Shown: piece after piece, positions 48,834 to 58,114 of the stretch
Layout: each line of letters starts with the position of its first letter
How positions within the stretch are numbered: position 1 is the first letter of the stretch
Translations under genes and position numbers: made by a program
The notes under the pieces: generated by a model
What the model was told of the DNA's origin: nothing
Seen by the model: the letters and a program-made list of their open reading frames with translations, nothing else
Database searches by the model: none
Assembly: GCF_000389635.1 (NCBI RefSeq)
Contig: NC_021182.1
Coordinates: forward strand, 1,922,001-1,986,000
Source: Clostridium pasteurianum BC1
Lineage (GTDB): Bacteria; Bacillota; Clostridia; Clostridiales; Clostridiaceae
Direction of reading: 5' to 3'
DNA: 64,000 nucleotides

Positions 48834-49436
48834 ATGTTAATAAATCATTTAGGTAAATCTCCTATTATTGATGCAACTGCATTTATTGCACCTAATGCTG
48901 CAATTTGTGGTGATGTTAAGATTGGTAGAAATACGAGGATTATGTATGGTGCTTCAATAATTGCTGAGGGAGGGACCATAGAGATTGGTGATGACTGTGT
49001 GGTGTTAGAAAATGCAGTGTTAAGGAGTACGGTTAAACATTCTTTAAAGATTAGCAATAAGGTATTAATTGGACCTAATGCTCATGTAGTTGGATGTACA
49101 GTTGATGATAATGTATTCATTGCTACAGGAGCTTCTATATTCCATGGAGCAAAACTTTGCAGAGGTTCAGAGGTTAGAATAAATGGAGTTGTTCATATAA
49201 AAACTATTCTTCAAGAAAATCAATTTGTTCCTATAGGATGGATTGCAATTGGTAATCCAGTTGAAATTTTACCTCCGGAAAAGCATGATGATATTTGGAA
49301 AATACAAAAGCCTTTAGATTTTCCTGAATATGTTTATGGTGTTAATAGGGAAGATGAACAAGAAAATACAATGTTGCAGGTTATGAAAATGATGACAAAT
49401 ACGCTAAAATCACATGAAAATGATAGGGTACTTTAA
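48834..49436 (+). CDS. Gamma-carbonic-anhydrase-like hexapeptide-repeat protein
   Basis: A 200-residue left-handed beta-helix protein (NAAICGDVKIGRNTRIMYGA, TIEIGDDCVVLENAVLRSTV) with a C-terminal helix. The histidines in VKHSL and GPNAHVVG fit the metal-site positions of the YrdA/gamma-CA group only in part, so it may be an acyltransferase-like relative rather than an active anhydrase. Confidence 0.7.
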   Translation: MLINHLGKSPIIDATAFIAPNAAICGDVKIGRNTRIMYGASIIAEGGTIEIGDDCVVLENAVLRSTVKHSLKISNKVLIGPNAHVVGCTVDDNVFIATGASIFHGAKLCRGSEVRINGVVHIKTILQENQFVPIGWIAIGNPVEILPPEKHDDIWKIQKPLDFPEYVYGVNREDEQENTMLQVMKMMTNTLKSHENDRVL

Positions 49437-49507
49437 AATTCATATATCATTTCACAATAAATATATAATAGAATTTTATTAGTATATATGTTATTATATA
49501 AATAATA

Positions 49508-49520
49508 TACGAATATCGTA
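49508..49520. promoter_or_regulatory. TACGA-ATA-TCGTA dyad upstream of marR
   Basis: A short perfect inverted repeat about 100 nt upstream of the MarR gene, in AT-rich DNA where a promoter is expected. It is a candidate MarR site. Confidence 0.35.
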
Positions 49521-49623
49521 ATAAACGTACATGGTATATTATTTGGTTAGAATTAAATTTTTTAATACAAATAAAATAATAATCTATATCTTTAACAATA
49601 TAAATTATAGGAGGGGATAGTTA

Positions 49624-50058
49624 TTGGACGAAAATAGTTTATTGCATAAACTAATAGAAATATTAGAGTATAAAAATCTTTATCAGTTTGAAACATCTAA
49701 TCTCCAGCCGCAGGACATGTATATTTTAGAAAGGATATATTTTAAAAAGAAATTAAAAGTTAAGGATATATCAAAGGAATATAATATACCAGCTTCAACG
49801 ACAACAGGAATTATAGATAGATTAGAGGATAAAAAGTATATTAAAAGAACTAGAGACAATGTAGATAGAAGAATTGTAGAACTTATTGCAACTGAAGAGG
49901 GGTGTGAGGTAATACAGAACCATATTAATCAAGATAAAATATTTGCTGAAAATTTATTTAATACATTAGAAGAAAATAAAAAAATAGCATTTAAGCAGCT
50001 GCTGTCTGAATTGATCAATAAAGTAAATAAGGAAGAGTTGTTTAAGCAAAATCAATAA
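49624..50058 (+). CDS. MarR family regulator of the fetAB operon
   Basis: A 144-residue protein with a TTG start after AGGAGGGG. The winged helix shows LKVKDISKEYNIPASTTTGI, IDRLEDKKYIKRTRDNVDRR. It is the first gene of a three-gene operon with fetA and fetB, so it probably represses them. The ligand is unknown. Confidence 0.8.
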   Translation: MDENSLLHKLIEILEYKNLYQFETSNLQPQDMYILERIYFKKKLKVKDISKEYNIPASTTTGIIDRLEDKKYIKRTRDNVDRRIVELIATEEGCEVIQNHINQDKIFAENLFNTLEENKKIAFKQLLSELINKVNKEELFKQNQ

Positions 50059-50076
50059 TTAAAGAGGGTGTTTATC

Positions 50077-50733
50077 TTGTCTTTACTAGATTTTCAAAAT
50101 GTAACATATATTAATGATGATAAAACTATATTAAAGGATATATCAATAAATATTGATTCTGGAGATTTTATATCTGTCATAGGACCTTCAGGAAGTGGAA
50201 AAAGTACATTTCTAAAGTTATGTGCACATCTTATAAGTCCTACCCAGGGAAAAATAATTTATAAAAATAAATCTTATATGGAATATAACCCCATAGAATG
50301 GAGAAAAAATATAGGATATTGTTTTCAAAATCCCTATCTCTTTGGAGATAATGTAATTGAAAATTTCAATTTTCCGTATTCAATAAGAAATGAAAAAATA
50401 GATTTGAAAAGAATAGAAGAGCTTTTATCAATTTTTAAACTAAAAAAAGACTGTCTAGATAATAAAGTAAATAATCTTTCTGGTGGAGAAAAACAGAGAA
50501 TAGCACTTATTAGAAATTTATTGTTTAAACCAGAAATTCTCCTGTTAGATGAAGTTACTTCAGCTCTTGATGTGGACAACACTTTGATTGTGGAAAAAGT
50601 AATACAGTCTTTAAATGAGGAAGGTATTACAATTTTATGGATAACACATGATCCTTTACAAAGTAAAAAATATTCAAATAAAGTAATATCCATGGAGAAT
50701 GGTGAAATAACGTCTTTGGAGGTTTTAAAATGA
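50077..50733 (+). CDS. fetA: Iron export ABC transporter ATPase FetA
   Basis: A 218-residue ATPase (TTG 50077; GTG 50068 overlaps the GAGGGTG ribosome binding site). Walker A is GPSGSGKSTFLKL, the signature is NLSGGEKQRIAL, Walker B with Glu is EILLLDEVTSALD, and the H-loop is WITHDPLQ. Length and neighbour fit FetA (YbbL). It powers FetB, proposed to export iron and aid peroxide resistance. Confidence 0.85.
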   Translation: MSLLDFQNVTYINDDKTILKDISINIDSGDFISVIGPSGSGKSTFLKLCAHLISPTQGKIIYKNKSYMEYNPIEWRKNIGYCFQNPYLFGDNVIENFNFPYSIRNEKIDLKRIEELLSIFKLKKDCLDNKVNNLSGGEKQRIALIRNLLFKPEILLLDEVTSALDVDNTLIVEKVIQSLNEEGITILWITHDPLQSKKYSNKVISMENGEITSLEVLK

Positions 50734-51491
50734 ATAACGGAGCAGATATTAATATTTCTTCAATGTTAATCTCATCACTACTTGTATTTATTTCTCTTTT
50801 CTTTGTATATTTTCAAAAGCTAAAATTGGAAAAAGAAATAATTATAAGTGTAATTAGAGCTATAATTCAATTGATTATTGTAGGATACTTACTTAATTAT
50901 ATATTTGGTTTTAAAAACCCTGTTTTTACCACGCTTTTATTGATATTTATGACATTTAATGCATCTTACAATGCAGCAAAAAGAGGTAAGGGAATAAAAA
51001 ATGGAGCATTAATAGCTTTCATTTCGATAACTGTGGGAACCATTAGCACTTTAGTAATTCTTTTACTTTCAGGAGCTATAAAATATGAGGCCTATCAGAT
51101 AATACCTATAGGTGGAATGATCATAAGCAATGCAATGATAGCTTTGGGATTATCTTTTAAGCAAATGAGTTCATCCTTTAAAAATAAACGTGAAGAGGTT
51201 GAAACTAAACTTTCACTGGGGGCAGATATTTTACCATCATCTATAGAAATAATAAGGGATTCTGTTAAAACTGGAATGCTCCCTACTATCGATTCTACAA
51301 AAACATTAGGAATTGTATCATTACCTGGTATGATGACAGGACTTATTTTGGCTGGCACTTCACCGGTTAATGCTATTAAATATCAGATACTAGTTGCGTT
51401 CATGCTCTTTTCCACTACAGCTATATCCTCATTTATAGCTTGTTTTATGTGTTATAAAAATTTTTTTAATAAACGAAAACAACTAATTTAG
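50730..51491 (+). CDS. fetB: Iron export ABC transporter permease FetB
   Basis: A 253-residue UPF0014 protein with about seven TM helices. Family motifs include IRAIIQLIIVGYLLNYIF, IIPIGGMIISNAMIALGLSF and KTLGIVSLPGMMTGLILAGT. It starts 4 nt inside fetA (ATGA overlap), so translation is coupled. Confidence 0.9.
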   Translation: MNNGADINISSMLISSLLVFISLFFVYFQKLKLEKEIIISVIRAIIQLIIVGYLLNYIFGFKNPVFTTLLLIFMTFNASYNAAKRGKGIKNGALIAFISITVGTISTLVILLLSGAIKYEAYQIIPIGGMIISNAMIALGLSFKQMSSSFKNKREEVETKLSLGADILPSSIEIIRDSVKTGMLPTIDSTKTLGIVSLPGMMTGLILAGTSPVNAIKYQILVAFMLFSTTAISSFIACFMCYKNFFNKRKQLI

Positions 51492-51601
51492 GATAAATTA
51501 TATATTCTTTATATATTTACAAATTCATAACTTGACAATAGGAATTATTTATCATAGTATATAAATTAATAAATACGTATTGGTTTAATAGGGTGATTTA
51601 A

Positions 51602-51925
51602 ATGAATTTACAGGATATGGATTGTTTTAGCTTGATTAAACAAATTGAAGAGCTAAAAAAAGAAAATGAAAAGTTGAAAAAAGAAAATGAAAAATTGATG
51701 GAAGGCCTTAAGAAGAATTCTGTTGACTTCAATATAAAAGCCAAAGAGGCGATACAGCGAAAGAAGAAGGAAAAGATTAAAGTATATAAGAAGAAAATTG
51801 CTGAAATACTTAGAGAAAAGCAGGATATAAAAACTAAAGAGCTTATAAGTATGCTAGAAATAAATAATAAGACTTTTTATAATTTGAAGTTGAATGTGTT
51901 TTTTAATGATGGAGCAGGTATATAA
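51602..51925 (+). CDS. Coiled-coil protein with possible C-terminal helix-turn-helix
   Basis: A 107-residue, very lysine-rich protein: a coiled coil with exact heptads (KKENEKLKKENEKL), a basic helix, and TKELISMLEINNKTFYNLKL, which looks like a helix-turn-helix. Possibly DNA-binding. It stands alone between fetB and a terminator. Confidence 0.55.
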   Translation: MNLQDMDCFSLIKQIEELKKENEKLKKENEKLMEGLKKNSVDFNIKAKEAIQRKKKEKIKVYKKKIAEILREKQDIKTKELISMLEINNKTFYNLKLNVFFNDGAGI

Positions 51926-51948
51926 AAGTATTTAGAGATTATAATCAG

Positions 51949-51992
51949 ACTACTAAAATTTTAACTTGTTGTAAAGCTAAAATCTTAGTAGT
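51949..51992. terminator. Shared terminator of convergent genes
   Basis: ACTACTAAAATTTTA and TAAAATCTTAGTAGT form a long stem between the coiled-coil gene (+) and the asparaginase gene (-). Confidence 0.7.
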
Positions 51993-52031
51993 TATTATTT
52001 ATTTTATCTGTGTAAAATAGGTATAACAGGT

Positions 52032-53009
52032 TTAATAATAAGCTTCCTCAAATATTTTTTTTATTTCAGATAAATCCTTAGTAAGTCCAAGAGCTACTAT
52101 CAGCTTTATTCTTGCTTTTTGGCCATTAAGATTATCTCCAAGTATTACACCTCTTTTAGTGAGATCTCTTCCAGCACCCTCATAACCATAGGTGTCAGAA
52201 ACTTTTCCAGATATGCATCTGGAAACTAGAACAACAGGTATATTTTTATTTATAGCATACTGAACGCCAGAAACCATATCAGGAGTAATATTCCCTCTAC
52301 CCATACCTTCTATAACAATACCTTTTGTTCCAGAATCTACACAGAATTTTAAAATACTATCGTTCATGCCGCAAGCACATTTTATAAGATCTACTCTGGT
52401 TTCAATTTTTATTGTCGGTATATACTGGCGTTTTGCATAATTTAGATAAAAATAAGGTTTATTGTTGTCCACAAGGCCTATAGGACCAAAATTCAGGCTC
52501 TTGAAGGTATCTAAAGACGAAGTGTTTGTTTTTGTTACCTGAGAAGCGCAGTGAATTTGACCATTCATTACCACCAACACTCCTCTATTTCTTGAATCTT
52601 CACATATAGCAGTATTAACAGCATTTATGAGATTTAAAGGACCATCCCATTCAAGTTCTGAACTATTTCGCATAGAACCTAAAAAGATTACAGGCTTTGA
52701 ACTATTGTAGGTAAGATCTACAAAATAAGCCGTTTCTTCTAAAGAATCTGTTCCATGAGTAACCACTATACCATCATAATTTTTGGATTTATCCTTTATT
52801 ATTTTTGACAATTCCAGCATTTTTTCTGGAGTCATATGGGGACTTGGTATAGAGCCAAAATCTATACAATGAATATTTGCTATGTTATCTATTCCTGGTG
52901 TTAAATTTAATATATCTTCACTGCATAGTGAGGGTACAGCTGCATTAGTGTTTTTATCTGTTTTCATTGATATTGTTCCACCAGTAAATATAATAATAAT
53001 GTTTTTCAT
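52032..53009 (-). CDS. ansA: L-asparaginase
   Basis: A 325-residue enzyme with both active-site threonine motifs: IIFTGGTISM at the N-terminus and VVTHGTDSLEETAYF near residue 85. SMRNSSELEWDGPLNLINAV and EGMGRGN are further family blocks. It hydrolyses asparagine to aspartate and ammonia. There is no clear signal peptide, so it is cytosolic. Confidence 0.9.
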   Translation of the reverse strand: MKNIIIIFTGGTISMKTDKNTNAAVPSLCSEDILNLTPGIDNIANIHCIDFGSIPSPHMTPEKMLELSKIIKDKSKNYDGIVVTHGTDSLEETAYFVDLTYNSSKPVIFLGSMRNSSELEWDGPLNLINAVNTAICEDSRNRGVLVVMNGQIHCASQVTKTNTSSLDTFKSLNFGPIGLVDNNKPYFYLNYAKRQYIPTIKIETRVDLIKCACGMNDSILKFCVDSGTKGIVIEGMGRGNITPDMVSGVQYAINKNIPVVLVSRCISGKVSDTYGYEGAGRDLTKRGVILGDNLNGQKARIKLIVALGLTKDLSEIKKIFEEAYY

Positions 53010-53482
53010 TTTTAATGCTCCTTGTATATAATTATTAAATAGAATTTATGAGTATAATTGTTATCAATATCTATTCGGACAAGCTATTTAAACTATTCCT
53101 ATTTTAACATAATCTTTTGCTGAGGTATATGTGAAAAATAATTTAATATTGAATGTAAAGGTTTTTGTTTTATAAAATTAATAAAAAATACAATAAAAAT
53201 ACTAGTGAAATTAATAAATTGATAATAGTGTCCATTATTGCACAAAAAGCAATGAGATATTGTAAACGTTTTTTAAATATGCACGTTTATATGATAAATT
53301 ATTAACTTTGTAAAAATAAACCCAAATAAGCAATAAAATAATAATTATTTAATCAGAAATTAACAAAATGATGTTTTTTTAATTACAAATGTGGTATTAT
53401 AGAATAAAGAAAAAAATATTTAACTGTTATATAACGGGATAAAATATTAATTGATAAATTTAAAGATAGTTGGTGGAATATT
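53010..53482. other. AT-rich intergenic stretch without a gene
   Basis: About 470 nt between divergent genes. I see no ORF with a ribosome binding site, no structured RNA and no repeat. It must hold the promoters of ansA and of the 53483 gene, but none stands out. Confidence 0.6.
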
Positions 53483-53923
53483 ATGAATAAAGTAGAACAA
53501 GCCATAGGAAAATTTAGCAGAGGAGTTAATTGTGCTCAAAGTGTATTATTAACTTATTGTAATGAATTAAATTTAGATATGGATTCACTTTTAAAACTTG
53601 GGAACGGCTTAGAAAATATATTATGTAAAGATGAAGTTTGTGGAGCCGTAACTGGTGCAATAATGGTTCTAGACCTTAAATATGGAACAGATGAAATTGA
53701 GAACAAGCTATCAAAGGAAAAATCACAGCAAATGATAGAGATTTTTAGTGAAAAATTTAAAAATATGAATTGTTCAATGCTGTGTAAGGATTTAATTGGG
53801 TGCAACTTAAAGCAAAAAGGCATGATAGGTTATGCTAGAGAAAAGGGTGTATTTAAAGATGTGTGTCCTAAGCTAATAAAGGATGCTATTAATATTATAG
53901 AAGAACTTCAGTGTAGTGTATAA
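53483..53923 (+). CDS. C_GCAxxG_C_C family redox protein
   Basis: A 146-residue protein with the family's ordered cysteines: NCAQSV, the core CGAVTGAIMVL, then CSMLCKDLIGC and VCPKLIKDA. The cysteines probably bind a cofactor or take part in redox transfer. It is followed 13 nt later by a DsrE gene, which supports a thiol or sulfur role. Confidence 0.8.
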   Translation: MNKVEQAIGKFSRGVNCAQSVLLTYCNELNLDMDSLLKLGNGLENILCKDEVCGAVTGAIMVLDLKYGTDEIENKLSKEKSQQMIEIFSEKFKNMNCSMLCKDLIGCNLKQKGMIGYAREKGVFKDVCPKLIKDAINIIEELQCSV

Positions 53924-53936
53924 GAGGTAGTTTGAA

Positions 53937-54290
53937 ATGAAGGAAACAAAAGTTTTATTTCACATTGATGAATTAAGCAAATGGAAATTACTTTTAGGAA
54001 ATATTAATAATTTGATAAATGCTCTTCAAAATGAAATTTATAATATCGAAGTAGTAGCTAATGCAGAAGCTGTAAAATTATATGATTTCAATAATAATTT
54101 TTCTTCTGAAGAATTCCATATTATGAAGGATTTAAACGGTAAGAATGTTAGATTTGTGGCGTGTAATAATGCATTAAAGGGCCATGGCATAAAAAGAGAA
54201 AATCTCATGACGTTTGTTCTGGTAGTACCAGCAGGTATTTTGGAACTCATAGACAAACAAGAAGAGGGATATGCATATATTAAGCCTTAG
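53937..54290 (+). CDS. DsrE family protein
   Basis: A 117-residue protein with the DsrE/DsrF-like fold: KVLFHIDELSKWKLLLGNIN, IEVVANAEAVKLYD, and VRFVACNNALKGHGIKRENL with the Cys at the conserved place. It may carry persulfide sulfur. It is co-transcribed with the C_GCAxxG_C_C gene. Confidence 0.75.
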   Translation: MKETKVLFHIDELSKWKLLLGNINNLINALQNEIYNIEVVANAEAVKLYDFNNNFSSEEFHIMKDLNGKNVRFVACNNALKGHGIKRENLMTFVLVVPAGILELIDKQEEGYAYIKP

Positions 54291-54354
54291 CTTTCATAAT
54301 ATTAGTACATTTAGAAGTATTATTTTTACGTTTATTTTAAATTAGGATGGTCTT

Positions 54355-55068
54355 ATGATATTAAAATTTATTTATGCAGGAAAAGAGATAGAGTTTCAAG
54401 TGGTGTTTAGTAAGCGAAAAACTATGGAGATATCCATAGCGCCTTCTGGCGATATTAAAGTACGGGCTCCTTTAGAAATTCCAAAAGCTGTAATAAGAGA
54501 AAGAGTAATGGAAAAAGCACCTTGGATTGTTAAAAAACTATATCAGTTTAAACATATTAAGAATAAACCTTTAATTAGAGAATTTATTAATGGTGAAGTG
54601 TTTATGTATTTGGGAATGGACTATCAGCTGCAGATAGATATAAAATCCCATATTAATAAAGCAAAAGTTAATTTGTTTAACGATAAAATTATAGTTACTA
54701 TCAATAATGAGAATAAAGAAAATACAAAAAAAGCTATGGAATTATGGTATAGAGAAAAGGCAAAAGAAGAAATAGATCAAAGAATTAACTTGTATCAAAA
54801 ATTTTTCAATATAGTTCCCTTGGAAGTTAAAGTAAAAGAACAAAAGAAAAGATGGGGAAGCTGCACCTATAAAAATTCATTACTGTTTAATTGGCGCTGC
54901 GTTATGGCTAAATCTGAAGTATTAGATTATATAGTTGTTCATGAAATGTGTCATATGGTTCACAAAAATCACTCAAGAGAATATTGGAATGCAGTAGCTT
55001 CTATTTTACCAGATTATAAACAAAGAGATCAGTGGCTTAAAAATAACGGAATAAAGATGGATTTGTAA
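54355..55068 (+). CDS. YgjP/SprT-like zinc metalloprotease (DUF45)
   Basis: A 237-residue protein with the zinc site VVHEMCHMVHKNHSREYWNA (HExxH plus downstream His) and the preceding KKRWGSCTYKNSLLFNWRC block of the YgjP/WLM family. It is probably a cytosolic peptidase; the substrate is unknown. Confidence 0.85.
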   Translation: MILKFIYAGKEIEFQVVFSKRKTMEISIAPSGDIKVRAPLEIPKAVIRERVMEKAPWIVKKLYQFKHIKNKPLIREFINGEVFMYLGMDYQLQIDIKSHINKAKVNLFNDKIIVTINNENKENTKKAMELWYREKAKEEIDQRINLYQKFFNIVPLEVKVKEQKKRWGSCTYKNSLLFNWRCVMAKSEVLDYIVVHEMCHMVHKNHSREYWNAVASILPDYKQRDQWLKNNGIKMDL

Positions 55069-55140
55069 TATTTAATAATATTGTGAAACAATTTTTTAAA
55101 TCAGTAAAAAATTGCTTCACATTTTTTTATAGTATTATAT

Positions 55141-55230
55141 TTACCTTATAATTATTTTTCCATACATACCTTCTTTTGCATGACCAGGATACTGACATAG
55201 GAATGGATATAAGTTCTTCATAATTGCTCC
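55141..55230 (-). pseudogene. C-terminal remnant of a cupredoxin
   Basis: On the minus strand the frame reads GAIMKNLYPFLCQYPGHAKE, GMYGKIII, then stop. C-x-Y-P-G-H plus the following G-M is the type-1 copper site of plastocyanin-like proteins. The rest of the domain is missing upstream. Confidence 0.6.
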
Positions 55231-55281
55231 ATAATTTAATTTTATAATTTAAGTATAGAAAATTAAAAGGAGGAGGATATT

Positions 55282-55527
55282 ATGTTTGGTTGTGGTTACG
55301 GTTATTATAGTAATGGATTTATGGGATGGGGAGGTCCATATCCCATAATATTTATGATAATACGACTTCTAATAATTATAGGAATAGTTTTTGTAGCAGT
55401 AAAATTATTTAAAGGCTATTTTAAGGGAAATAACAATGCAATTAAAACTCTTGATAACATGTATGCCAAAGGAGAAATTACCGAAGAGGAATATAAAAAG
55501 AGAAAAGAATTTATCAAAAATAACTAG
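55282..55527 (+). CDS. SHOCT-domain membrane protein (81 aa)
   Basis: AAAGGAGGAGG precedes the ATG. The N-terminus is Gly/Tyr/Trp rich, a TM helix lies at about residues 22-43, and the C-terminal SHOCT motif is LDNMYAKGEITEEEYKKRKE. Such proteins are often near copper and envelope-stress genes. It is upstream of an OmpR/kinase pair. Confidence 0.75.
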   Translation: MFGCGYGYYSNGFMGWGGPYPIIFMIIRLLIIIGIVFVAVKLFKGYFKGNNNAIKTLDNMYAKGEITEEEYKKRKEFIKNN

Positions 55528-55549
55528 AGAGTGATCTCTAGTTATTTTT
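55522..55549 (+). terminator. Intrinsic terminator
   Basis: A perfect stem AACTAGAG/CTCTAGTT with a 6-nt loop, followed by five T. Confidence 0.8.
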
Positions 55550-55600
55550 GGTATAATGATAATTGTATGAAGTAATAAACTGTAGTGGGGTGTTTGAAAA

Positions 55601-56305
55601 ATGAATGATACTATTAATATACTTGTAGTTGATGATGAATATACAATACTGGAAGTAATTAAGGCTTATCTGGAAAAGGAACATTTTAAAATATATACGG
55701 CAGCAGATGGCGAAGAGGCAATTGAAATTTTCAAAAAAGAAAATATTAAACTCATTGTATTGGATTTAATGCTTCCCAAAATTTCTGGAGAAGAAGTTTG
55801 TAGGAGGATAAGAACAATATCTGATGTTCCTATTATTATGCTTACTGCTAAAATAGAGGAAGATGATAAAATTGAAGGCTTAGCAATGGGAGCAGATGAT
55901 TACCTTACGAAACCTTTTAGTGTAAGAGAACTTGTGGGAAGAATAAGAGCACTTCTTAGAAGAGCTTATAGAGATGATAGTCCACTTGCAGATTATCTTG
56001 TATTTAATGATGGTGATTTGGAAATAGATGTGAGAAAAATGAAAGTTAAAAAGAAAAGTAAAGAAATAGATATTACTCCCTATGAATTCAAAGTATTGGT
56101 GGCACTACTTACGAATCCTGGTCAGGTGTTTACAAGAGAACAATTAGTTAAAAAAGCCTTTGGAGTTGAATATGAAGGATTTGATAGAACTGTGGACAGT
56201 TATATAAAGAATGTAAGACATAAAATTGAAGATGACGCAAAGAATCCTAAATATATAAGTACAGTTTATGGAGTAGGCTATAAATTTACAGGTTCAAAGT
56301 CTTAA
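55601..56305 (+). CDS. OmpR-family response regulator
   Basis: A 234-residue protein. The receiver has the acidic pocket VDDEY and phospho-acceptor LIVLDLMLPK, with T/S and Lys in MLTAKI and LTKPFS. The C-terminal winged helix has DITPYEFKVLVALLTNPGQV and FDRTVDSYIKNVRHKIED. It pairs with the kinase at 56463, separated by an unusual structured insert. Confidence 0.9.
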   Translation: MNDTINILVVDDEYTILEVIKAYLEKEHFKIYTAADGEEAIEIFKKENIKLIVLDLMLPKISGEEVCRRIRTISDVPIIMLTAKIEEDDKIEGLAMGADDYLTKPFSVRELVGRIRALLRRAYRDDSPLADYLVFNDGDLEIDVRKMKVKKKSKEIDITPYEFKVLVALLTNPGQVFTREQLVKKAFGVEYEGFDRTVDSYIKNVRHKIEDDAKNPKYISTVYGVGYKFTGSKS

Positions 56306-56330
56306 TAATATCTTAGTTGATATCAATGAA

Positions 56331-56445
56331 TCTTACTCAGTGGGAGCTTGTATTCCTACTTAGTTTAGATGAATTATCCAGGCACGTGCCGATGTTATCC
56401 CCACCTTTAGTAGGTGGAGTGTTCAGCGGCTAGCCATCGGATAAA
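56331..56445 (-). ncRNA. Structured insert, IS200/IS605 or IStron-like remnant
   Basis: A GC-rich, ORF-free stretch between a response regulator and its kinase. Plus-strand pairs include CCACCT/AGGTGG (56401-56415 region), CCGATG/CATCGG and TTATCC/GGATAA, forming one branched fold. On the minus strand it runs CCGATGGCTAGCCGCTGAAC, AAAGGTGGGGATAAC, GGCACGTGCCTGGATAA and AAGCTCCCACTGAGTAAG. This resembles the non-coding 3' part (guide RNA/right end) of clostridial IS605-type elements. The identification is from memory. Confidence 0.4.
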
Positions 56446-56462
56446 TAATATAGGAGGTTGTA

Positions 56463-57878
56463 GTGGTGAAAATAACACTTGGTAAAAAATTATCTCTAGG
56501 TTTTTTAGTTGCTCTTATTGGCTCTTTAATCATTACTAGCATTATTTCAAATTTAAGAATTTCTAATGAATTTAGCAAATATTTAGTAGATGAACATAAT
56601 ACAAAGATAAATGAAATAGTTAAATTTATTGAAGATTCCTATAATAAAGATAATGGGTTTTCAAGTGATAGCCAGGAAGCAATGGTTAGAAATGCAAATA
56701 TGAATGAATTATATATTGAAGTAAGAGATAATTCAGGTAATATTATATTTTCTTCTGGGAATTCATATATGCAGCATAAAAATATGATGAATTCAATGAT
56801 GGGCGGAGGAAAAAGCAGTATGATGGGGGGGTTATCCAATATTAATTCTGGAGAATACAAAGAAGAAAAACATGAACTGAATAAGGATAATAGTGTAGTT
56901 GGGACAATAATCATTGGCTATTACGGCAGTTCTTATTTTTCTTCCAATTCATTAACCTTTATAAATAATCTTAATCAATCTTTTATAATATCTTTTTTTA
57001 TAACATTGATTTTTGGATTAGCAATAAGTTTTTTATTATCAAGGCAGATTGCATCTCCACTTGAAAAGATAACCAAAACTGCTTCTGACATGAGAAAAGG
57101 AAATTTGGGAGCTCGTTCCAATATAAAATCCAATACAAAAGAAATAGAAGAATTAGCTTTCTCAATAAACTATCTAGCAGAAACATTACAGAACCAAGAG
57201 GAACTGAGAAAAAGACTTACTTCCGATATGGCCCATGAAATAAGGACTCCACTTACTACATTAAAAACTCATGTGGAAGCTTTGATTGACGGCATATGGG
57301 AGCCATCAAAAGAAAGGTTTCAAGTATTTTATGAAGAATTAGATAGACTTTCAAAATTAGTAAATATTCTTAGAAATATATCAAAACTTGAGCAAGCAGG
57401 TATAACTCTAAATAAAAGTAAATTTAATTTATCTTCTGAAATCGAAAATATTGTAGATACTTTTAAGCCTATATTTATGAGAAAAAACTGTTTGATTACG
57501 GTTGAAATTACAGAAAACATAATTGTATATATGGATAAAGATAATTTAAAACAAATGTTGCACAATCTTCTTTCAAATGCAAATAACTATCTTGAAATTA
57601 ATGGTAGAGTAAAAGTGTCTTTATTTCAAAAAATAGACCATATTATAATAGAGGTAGAAGACAATGGTATAGGTATCTCTGAAAAAGATTTACCATATAT
57701 ATTTGAGAGATTTTATAGAAGCGATATATCAAGAGCTAAAAATACCGGTGGATCAGGACTTGGACTTACCATAACTAAAAGTTTAGTAGAAGCCAACGGA
57801 GGAAAAATTCAGGTTGAAAGTAAAATAGGGGAAGGTACTGTGTTTAGTATAAAATTTCCTAAAATTATATGTGCGTAA
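56463..57878 (+). CDS. Sensor histidine kinase with a Met/His-rich sensor
   Basis: A 471-residue membrane kinase with a GTG start (56463 or 56466) after AGGAGG. TM1 is at about 8-28 and TM2 at about 170-195. Between them the outer domain holds SYMQHKNMMNSMMGGGKSSM (near 100-125), typical of copper or silver binding. HAMP, HisKA (DMAHEIRTPLTTLKTH), N box (LLSNANNYL) and G boxes (DNGIGI, GSGLGLTI) follow in order. It probably senses an envelope metal and phosphorylates the 55601 regulator. Confidence 0.85.
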   Translation: MVKITLGKKLSLGFLVALIGSLIITSIISNLRISNEFSKYLVDEHNTKINEIVKFIEDSYNKDNGFSSDSQEAMVRNANMNELYIEVRDNSGNIIFSSGNSYMQHKNMMNSMMGGGKSSMMGGLSNINSGEYKEEKHELNKDNSVVGTIIIGYYGSSYFSSNSLTFINNLNQSFIISFFITLIFGLAISFLLSRQIASPLEKITKTASDMRKGNLGARSNIKSNTKEIEELAFSINYLAETLQNQEELRKRLTSDMAHEIRTPLTTLKTHVEALIDGIWEPSKERFQVFYEELDRLSKLVNILRNISKLEQAGITLNKSKFNLSSEIENIVDTFKPIFMRKNCLITVEITENIIVYMDKDNLKQMLHNLLSNANNYLEINGRVKVSLFQKIDHIIIEVEDNGIGISEKDLPYIFERFYRSDISRAKNTGGSGLGLTITKSLVEANGGKIQVESKIGEGTVFSIKFPKIICA

Positions 57879-58019
57879 TATTAATTTATCTAGATTTCAA
57901 CTTTAACTTGATTTGATATACTGGCGTTTTCAAAATTATGTAGATAAAATGAAGAAATGTACCGAAAAGTAATGCTATATATAATATAGTATTTAACATC
58001 TAGGTAAGTTTATTTATGT

Positions 58020-58061
58020 AAAAAAGTTAGTATATCAAGTATTTCATATACTAACTTTTTT
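58020..58061. terminator. Bidirectional terminator
   Basis: AAAAAAGTTAGTATAT and ATATACTAACTTTTTT form a perfect stem between the kinase (+) and menG (-). Confidence 0.85.
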
Positions 58062-58114
58062 ATGTAATGGAAATATATGTATTTCCACAATATTTTAATT
58101 GTTAAAATAGCAGA

